Positions 58,501 to 64,000 of a stretch of 64,000 bases of DNA are shown piece by piece. The stretch is from Beta vulgaris subsp. vulgaris (Eukaryota > Streptophyta > Magnoliopsida > Caryophyllales > Amaranthaceae). The stretch is taken from positions 27,650,117 through 27,714,116 of the forward strand of contig NC_079206.1 of assembly GCF_026745355.1 (NCBI RefSeq), given 5' to 3'. The notes beneath the pieces were generated by a model, which saw only the letters and a program-made list of their open reading frames with translations, was not told the DNA's origin and ran no database searches. Both the position numbers and the translations under genes were made by a program. How positions within the stretch are numbered: position 1 is the stretch's first letter; each line of letters begins with the position of its first letter.

Positions 58501-58834
58501 GAAAAGAGCGGTGTTGAGCAAAAAAAATCAAGATACGTATAGTGCTCCTAATTTTTAGATGTGGCAGTTTTTTTTTTCAATTTAATTATTTTCACAAATT
58601 TATTTTTATTAATAATAAAACAAAGATAACATTTTTTATAATTCTCATAAAAAAAAAATTAAAACATCATATAGCAAAGATAACACACATCAAGATAAGT
58701 GTTAAATGAAATATTTTCAATACAACCTAAGATAACAGTTACACGCTTAAAATGTTAAATTTAGACTTTACATAACATCTACTTAAATAAGAGTTAACTT
58801 AGGGGTGTTATGTTTGCCCTTTTTTGTAGTAGTG
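54680..58834. mobile_element. CACTA-2, non-autonomous, with captured host exons
   Basis: A 4155-bp element begins CACTACTACAAAAAAGGGC at 54680 and ends with the exact inverse at 58834. It is flanked by CTC at 54677-54679 and 58835-58837. TAACACTTAT and TAACAGTTAT motifs in both orientations form the subterminal repeats (54700-54970 and 58670-58800). No transposase is visible. On the minus strand it carries exons of a short-chain dehydrogenase and probably other host pieces, for example a stretch ending VNVTKTDTGFSVRFD near 57850-57930. It is therefore a Pack-CACTA type element. Confidence 0.92.
55625..55952 (-). pseudogene. Captured exons of a short-chain dehydrogenase (TIC32-like)
   Basis: Two exons with proper borders. 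The first (55906-55952) lies between CTGCAG and GTAAAT and encodes LVNLVSRCIVKNVQQ. The second (55625-55769) follows GCGACAG and encodes GAATMCYVALHPNVKGICG, then YFVDCDIAKASPQSNDADLA and KLWEFS. This is the C-terminal end of plant SDR proteins of the TIC32 or retinol-dehydrogenase-like type. The NAD-binding Rossmann start and the catalytic YxxxK are absent. A further open stretch at 55340-55450, ending in a stop after MRNEL, could be another captured exon. The exons keep their introns, so capture was at DNA level. Confidence 0.72.
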
Positions 58835-59946
58835 CTCGCTTCATATTTTGGTTCGGAGGATTTGAAAAAAGTAAGTTCATATAATTATTCATTTCATATT
58901 TAATACATTTAACTATTTGATGCTAATTAACTTAGGTAAATTATTTTCAGGTTGCTCAAACCTTTACGAAAGATCCTTATACGGAGGATCAAATCAATGA
59001 GGTGAAGAATAAGTGGGCAAGATAATTTATTGATGAGTGCATTGCGTAGGTTAGTTAGTTAAGGTTAATTTTCTTTGTTTTTCTAACTTTAGACGAACAT
59101 ATACATTATTGCAACTTGTACCAACCAACATTGTAGTGATTTGGATTTCATGATATATATGTGTTGGCTTCGCTAGATATTTTTGTTGGATTATTGAATT
59201 GTATTTAATTTTTTTTAACGTGAAATTTGGATGGTGGATGTTGGTTGTTGGGTGGAATTTTGGATGATGGATGTTGGAGATGGTGGTTGTTTGATAGAAT
59301 TTTGAATTTACTTGGATGGTGGATCTCGGAGATGTTATTGGTTGTTGTACAGGTTAATTCCCAATTATGGGTTTATCCAATTTACAAACGAAACTCTGCT
59401 GAAATTCATGCAGAAAATCTAATAGCATATTGCAGCATAGCTTCCTCAAGGTTGCATATACAGCATCCCAATCATTATTAAATACAATAAAAACTTAAAA
59501 TAAAGAAGGCATATTGCTACGATTTCTTAGACAAAATCGCAGCAATATGCCTTTTTATATTTTTAAATAAGGAATATTGCTGCGGTTTTGATAAGGAACC
59601 GTAGTGATATTCCTAAAAAAGGAATATTGATGCGGTTTCCGGGCCAAAACCGCAGCAATATTCTCTATTAGATAGATAACACATAATAATATTGCTGCGG
59701 TTTGGCCCAGAAACCGCAGCAATATTCCTAAGTAAATAATAAAAAAAAGGAATATTGTTACGGTTTCTGGGCCAAAACCGCAACAATATTCTCTGTTAAA
59801 TAGATAACACATAATAATATTGCTGCGATTTGGCCTAGAAACCGCAGCAATATAATTATTATGCTGCCCCCTTAATTGTTGTGCGCCCAAAACCGCAGCA
59901 ATAGGCCACTTTTTGACTGCAACAATAAGCATTTATTCTACTAGTG

Positions 59947-60620
59947 ATACCTAGAGTAGTCATCAACAATAACTAACACATACCTCTTTCCACTTCTACT
60001 TTGTATTCTCATAGGGTCACACAAATCCATATGAATTAATTCTAATTGTTTTGTGGTGCTCAATATAGCTTTAGATTTGAAAGAAGATCTAACATGCTTT
60101 TCCTCGGACACATGCATCACAAACTTGATCAATATGAAATTTTATAGATGGTAATCCCAAGACAAGATCTTTTGATCGAAGTTTGTCAAGTAATGAAAAG
60201 CTAGCATGTCCTAGACGCTTATGCCAAAAGAGTGAGTCATCTTCAATTACACTAAGACACGTCAGATTGATTTTAGGAACAGGATCAAGATCCACAATAT
60301 ATGTGTTCTCTTTCCTTATTCCTTCAAAAATTACCTTCTTAGTTTTAATGTTAATGATCAAACATTTTTCATTATTAAATTTGACAACATTTCCCTTGTC
60401 ACATAATTGTGAAATACTTAATAGATTATGTTTTATACCTTCAACTAAAAATACATTTTTAATGGAATGTGATGGTGACTTACCAACCTTACACATGGCA
60501 ACTATGTTACCTTTCTTATTGTCATCAAACGTCACACTTCCACCTTCATAGGTTGTCAGTGAGAGAAACTTAGATTTGTCTCCTGTCATATGCTTAGAAC
60601 AACCACTATCAAGATACCAA
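59947..60620 (-). pseudogene. Element B integrase start and GAG-pre-integrase domain
   Basis: 60089-60589 begins MTGDKSKFLSLTTYEGGSVTF and contains VFLVEGIKHNLLSISQLCDKG. Then follow FWHKRLGHASFSLLDKLRS and CDACVRGKAC, the His-His and Cys-Cys zinc set of the Copia integrase. The frame from 60132 continues with LELIHMDLCDPMRIQSRSGKRY and VIVDDYSRY with the first catalytic Asp, then meets CACTA-1. A one-base shift near 60110 separates the two frames. The domain resumes below 53497. Confidence 0.87.
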
Positions 60621-60639
60621 GTGTTATTTCCCCCTCACT

Positions 60640-61399
60640 CCAACCTGCAAAAATTAACTAGTTGTTAGTTGTAGGAACCCCTTATTTCGCGGCTTCCTGT
60701 TCTTGACTAGGACTTGATTTGACAACACATTTCATGTTACTCATCTTCACATTTTTGCCAAACATTTCAGTTTTTAGTTGACATTGATTTATGTAATGAC
60801 CTATCTTACCACAATACATGCAAAATTTATCACTAGGTAGGTCGACACATATTTGTTGTTCTTGTTCCTTTTCTTGTAGTTTTCAAAATCAAGACCTTCT
60901 TTTCTTTTAGTCTGTGGTCTCTCAATTCACTTAGGAACAACCTTCGTTTTGCCTCTGTTCCTTGCAACAACCAATTCCTTCTTAAGATTACAGATCTGTT
61001 CCTTTAAAATAATTTTCTCTTTATTCAAGTTTTCGATTTCAGATATGTATCCTTTCAAAGGGGTTGATCTAATATCAAAGGAACTTAGAACATGGACAAA
61101 TTCTTTTAGGTGTGAAATTTCTAAATTGATCAGATAATTTTTATTCTTCACACTCTCATAAGATTCCTTGATTTTCAAGTTTTTATCAAACAAATCAAAG
61201 AACCTAGTTTCAACATTCGATCTCATTTCTTAAGCCATTCTATATGTTCTTTGCAAACGTTAAGAGCTTGTTCAGTTTGCTCACGTTTTTCACGTTCATC
61301 TCTACATTCAAGAATTGCATCATAAAGAAGATCATAAATTTCAGTCCTAGTTTTGCAATCTAAGTCTAATTCAAGTCCATGTTGGCTTACCTCAACATT
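60640..61399 (-). pseudogene. Element B gag and zinc knuckle, partial
   Basis: From 61399 downward the frame encodes a coiled-coil-rich Gag middle (LDLDCKTRTEIYDLLYDAI, LNVCKEHIEWLKK, then YISEIENLNKEKIILKEQI). A knuckle follows near 60770-60830 with CMYCGKIGHYINQC (CX2CX4HX4C), which binds element RNA. SIRE Gags have this long Leu/Lys/Glu-rich region before the knuckle. The upstream half of gag is separated by CACTA-3; the open frame above 61399 is transposon sequence. Confidence 0.75.
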
Positions 61400-61860
61400 C
61401 ACTAGTAGAAAAAGGACGATTTGCATCCCCTCAAGTGCGTCACACAATAAGTGAAATGACGAAAAAACCCAATTTGCGTCGCATGCGTGCCAGAGTACGA
61501 CGCAAAATAACAACGCACTAGCACAAGGTACGAGCTATTTGCGTCGCACCCTCATGATGTGCGACGCATATGGACCATATGCGTCGTACATCATGAGGGT
61601 GTGACGCACATCGCTGCATCCTGGTGAAAAAAAAAATGAGACCCTATCTGCGTCGCACGTATTGAGGATGCGTTGCAAAAGGATGATTTGCGTCGGACGA
61701 CTTGACCCATCCGACGCAGATTAGCCCACTGCCCACTTATAATTATTTAAATGCTTGGAGGCCTAATAAGTCATGTGCATCGCATGGCCCATGACACGCG
61801 ACGAAGATGACCCATTAGTTTTAATCTCCCAGTCCACGTATCTATCTTCGAAACCCTAAA
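61400..61860 (+). mobile_element. CACTA-3, left end; right end outside window
   Basis: The element starts CACTAGTAGAAAAAGGACG inside the gag of element B, then carries many TTGCGTCGCA/TGCGACGCA motifs in both orientations, including a CCCTCATGATGTGCGACGC inverted pair at 61548-61605. The terminus and subterminal words closely resemble the split CACTA end at 4140-5867. A leader-like CCTCATTCTC-rich stretch follows at 61870-61960. No matching right end or transposase is seen before 64000. Confidence 0.8.
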
Positions 61861-64000
61861 TTCATATTCCATCCAGGCGCCTCATTCTCCCTCACCTCAC
61901 TCATTCTCACCTCGCCTCATCCTCTCTCGCCTCATTCTCTCTCACTCTCAAACAACAACCAAACACTACAAATTTCATCATCAATGAAACCCTCATCACT
62001 TAAAACATTATAACCACAAAATATCTTTCAAAAATTAACAAAAACCCAAATCAAAAAGTACCACAATACCCTCAAAAAACACGCAATATAATCCCCCACA
62101 ATTTTAAAGAATTTTCATAAATATATTAAAGTATTTATGTAGTTATATTTAAATCCAAATAAGTTTGGAAAATAATTTGACTTTTAAAAAGGGTTGACTA
62201 TTTTAAAAGTCAACTGAAATTATTTTTCTTAGCTTAATAAAATTTGAAATATTTTAATTAAGCATGTTTTAATAAGAGTTTTAAATATTAAAAGCATATT
62301 GAAAAGGTAGTTAATGGAATCGAAAGCCCAAAAAGTGATAAAAGGGAAAGAGTCATTTTATGACTAAAGTTTTAAATAGTCCATCTTATTAGTCATCAAG
62401 TTTCATTAATTAAAATCTCTTTTCCTAAGCCCACAAGTAAAAGCCTTTATATAAATATCCTAAAAACCCAAAATATTTTCACCCTACACTTTATTTTCCA
62501 TCTCTTCTCACGTGTTTCTCTCTCTCTCTACTCGGCATTCTCTCTCTCCTCCTCGTGCGTCGTTTTCCTTCGGTGTCTCTCTCAAAAGTTTGTTACTTCT
62601 TCTTCAAGTAACGTTTCTTGTTCAACAAGAAACGTCACAAATCTTTTCAAGAGCCCAAATATTGCTGCCGCCCGTCCCTCCTTGCTGCCACTGCTGTCCG
62701 GCGCCCCCCTTTTACCCCATTGTTGTGCTTGTTTTCTTTCTTCCTCTCTAAGATTCCATTAAAGTACTAGTTTTTATGTTATTTTATTAGTATTTATCAT
62801 ATTTGCAAATTAAATTACTGTTTTATATGCACATATATTTTCGGTAATCATGAATATTAATATACTAAATTTCAGATTTATTATGTTAAGTTTATTTTAG
62901 TTTTTATCATGAAATTTATAGTTTTTAGGGTTTTTAATTACTAGAAACTATATATATAAAGTATTAATCATGAGATTTACTTAGTACGTAATTTTATATA
63001 TACTGAATATATTTTCAGAAGATCTATTAAATATTATAAGTGCTGTAATTTCAAAAAATAAGTATTTAGAGAGTTTTAAAGGATTTTTAATCACTAGAAT
63101 AGTTGTAATTTACTAGGGATTAAAAATAACGAAAGTTTGGTACGTAAAAACGATTTTAAAACACCTTTAAGGGGGTTTTGATTGTTTTAAAGTTGCTGTA
63201 ATTTTTAGTTCGGGATATTCATTTTTATTACTTTATTTTCTAGGCGGAAATTTCGTTGTAGGACACTTTTAGCGAGTAAAAGTGGCCTACCGATTGGTAT
63301 ATACAAGGTACGTACATCGTCTACGTGCTATGTGATTTAGAACCATGCTCTAAGAGTATTTTATTTATTAGTATCATGTATAGGACTCTATTTGTTCATT
63401 TATATGATTACTGGAATTATTTTTACAGGTTATATGCTTGTGTGCTACATGTGATCTAGAAGTGATTATGATTATAAATGTTTGTATGGAAGGTTGATGC
63501 AAGCAAGATAAGTCAAGTTTATTTATTAATTCGTGAGTGGATTAATATAAGTTAAAGTGAATCATGTCTTACATGTATTCATTGAGTATTATTATTATCT
63601 TATAAGGACCGTGGACCTTATTTGGTAAGTTACAAGTTCTGCCTATATAAAGGTAAAGTTTATTGTTGGCTAGGTTCAACAAGTAAGTTGGTAAAGGTTA
63701 AAAGGGAGGTTAAGAGTCTTGGTTGATGAGTTGTGATCACTTGTTAATCCAAAGATAAAAAGAGATTCTGTTATGATTGTTTGAGTATTAGTTATATGTT
63801 GCTTGTTTGTTTTGTCAACACAAGTAATAAAATATATTTAACGTAAAGTGAAACGAGAATAAGTTATAGACTTTAGACTAGTGCACGTCTAGAGTTGGAC
63901 ACTTAGGGTTGGAGTACATGGTGGTAGCCCATGGCTTTTCTAGGAATGGATTGATCACCATCCCTCTTTCAGTTCAAAGGTTCCTCGATATCGCAGGTCA
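61861..64000. other. Unresolved stretch, perhaps CACTA-3 interior with an LTR
   Basis: After a CT-rich leader the sequence is AT-rich. TTTATATAAATATCC near 62452 followed by a strong CT-rich leader (62510-62600) looks like the promoter and transcript start of an LTR. ACACTTTTAGCGAGTAAAAGTGG near 63266 is a short hairpin. I could not place LTR ends, and no coding region is recognised; the ORF at 62512-62751 is low-complexity Leu/Pro. The stretch runs off the window. Confidence 0.4.

Larger units (their letters stand above)
53700..59049 (+). pseudogene. Ulp1-like (C48) protease gene of CACTA-1
   Basis: Exon pieces: 53725-53875 (VTLPRSLFHYSKDDGTAFL, TKEDIVHFLKGEM), 53960-54150, 54250-54345 (HDWMLLVICPLHGIVYTFD with catalytic His and Asp), 54450-54520 and 54612-54676 (CPQQQGGTECGYFVMQYI with the catalytic Cys and the upstream Gln). 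The gene then meets CACTA-2 and resumes at 58838. It ends with TKDPYTEDQINEVKNKWAR, a stop, and FIDECIA before TAG. These proteases cut SUMO or related tags. Unlike the MULE-borne copy at 28.4 kb, the His-Asp-Gln-Cys set is intact, but stops near 54340 and 54510 and the insertion kill the gene. Confidence 0.75.
53497..59946 (+). mobile_element. CACTA-1, carrying a Ulp1-type gene
   Basis: The right end read inward is CACTAGTAGAATAAATGC, and the left end is the same minus its first two bases (CTAGTAGAATAAATGC). Both continue TTATTGTTGC. ATA flanks both sides (53494-53496 and 59947-59949). Subterminal AATATTGCTGCGGTTT motifs occur in both orientations at each end (53520-53700 and 59520-59900). 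Inside is a plus-strand Ulp1-like protease gene, which is itself interrupted by CACTA-2. Without CACTA-2 the element is about 2.3 kb, too small to hold a CACTA transposase. Confidence 0.88.
46806..61399 (-). mobile_element. SIRE-type Copia element B, interrupted twice
   Basis: On the minus strand the order is gag (to 61399), zinc knuckle, integrase, RT, RNase H, third ORF, and the 3' LTR (46806-48139). Two insertions break it: CACTA-1 (53497-59946) in the integrase and CACTA-3 (from 61400) in gag. The coding sequence on the two sides of CACTA-1 belongs to one integrase domain. The 5' LTR is not in the window. Element B lies in the integrase of element A; CCCTT at 46801-46805 may be one copy of its target duplication. 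Confidence 0.87.

Overview
The window is nuclear DNA from a flowering plant, probably a eudicot. This rests on plant-type transposable elements of every major class, GT..AG introns and an intact HIRD11-like dehydrin gene. The species cannot be fixed from the sequence. Nearly all of the 64 kb is mobile DNA, and most of it is broken. The dehydrin at 11289-11591 (minus strand) is the only clearly intact ordinary host gene. Other host sequence occurs as fragments: a P4-ATPase flippase, a Cpn20 exon, a DCD-domain exon, a short-chain dehydrogenase and an F-box-like ORF.

Layout. 1-3056: tail of an L1-type LINE. 3.7-5.9 kb: a dispersed repeat, then the right end of a CACTA transposon split by a solo LTR. 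7361-7520: Stowaway-like MITE. 7640-9270: a LINE whose ORF1 runs straight into the end of ORF2. 9291-10247: hAT element with a perfect 8-bp target duplication. 11.3-11.6 kb: dehydrin. 11.9-12.7 kb: second copy of the dispersed repeat plus CACTA-like subterminal repeats. 13743-25365: a complete Tat-lineage Ty3/gypsy element with 630-bp LTRs, TSD CAGTT, decayed gag-pol and a multi-exon antisense gene with its own TATA box. 25.4-27.5 kb: a cluster of unrelated gene fragments; the Cpn20 and DCD exons are in compatible splice phase. 27.9-39.0 kb: a large MULE-like element with a Ulp1-type gene (plus) and a FAR1/MULE transposase gene (minus) facing each other, filled with a GATATAGTGT motif always on the same strand. 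39194-39829: hAT-like element. 40.2-40.8 kb: Copia gag fragment.

40.8-64 kb is a deep nest. SIRE-type Copia element A (LTR 40813-41910) lies in the Copia gag fragment. SIRE-type element B (LTR 46806-48139) lies in A's integrase. CACTA-1 (53497-59946), carrying a Ulp1 gene, lies in B's integrase. CACTA-2 (54680-58834), carrying captured short-chain dehydrogenase exons, lies inside that Ulp1 gene. CACTA-3 (from 61400) lies in B's gag. A and B each carry a third ORF in the envelope position.

Most element genes contain frameshifts or stops, so little here should be mobile by itself. Many breaks, and most differences between the two gypsy LTRs, look like 1-base indels, often in homopolymer runs, so some may be assembly errors. 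Family assignments come from recognising motifs by eye; no search was run.
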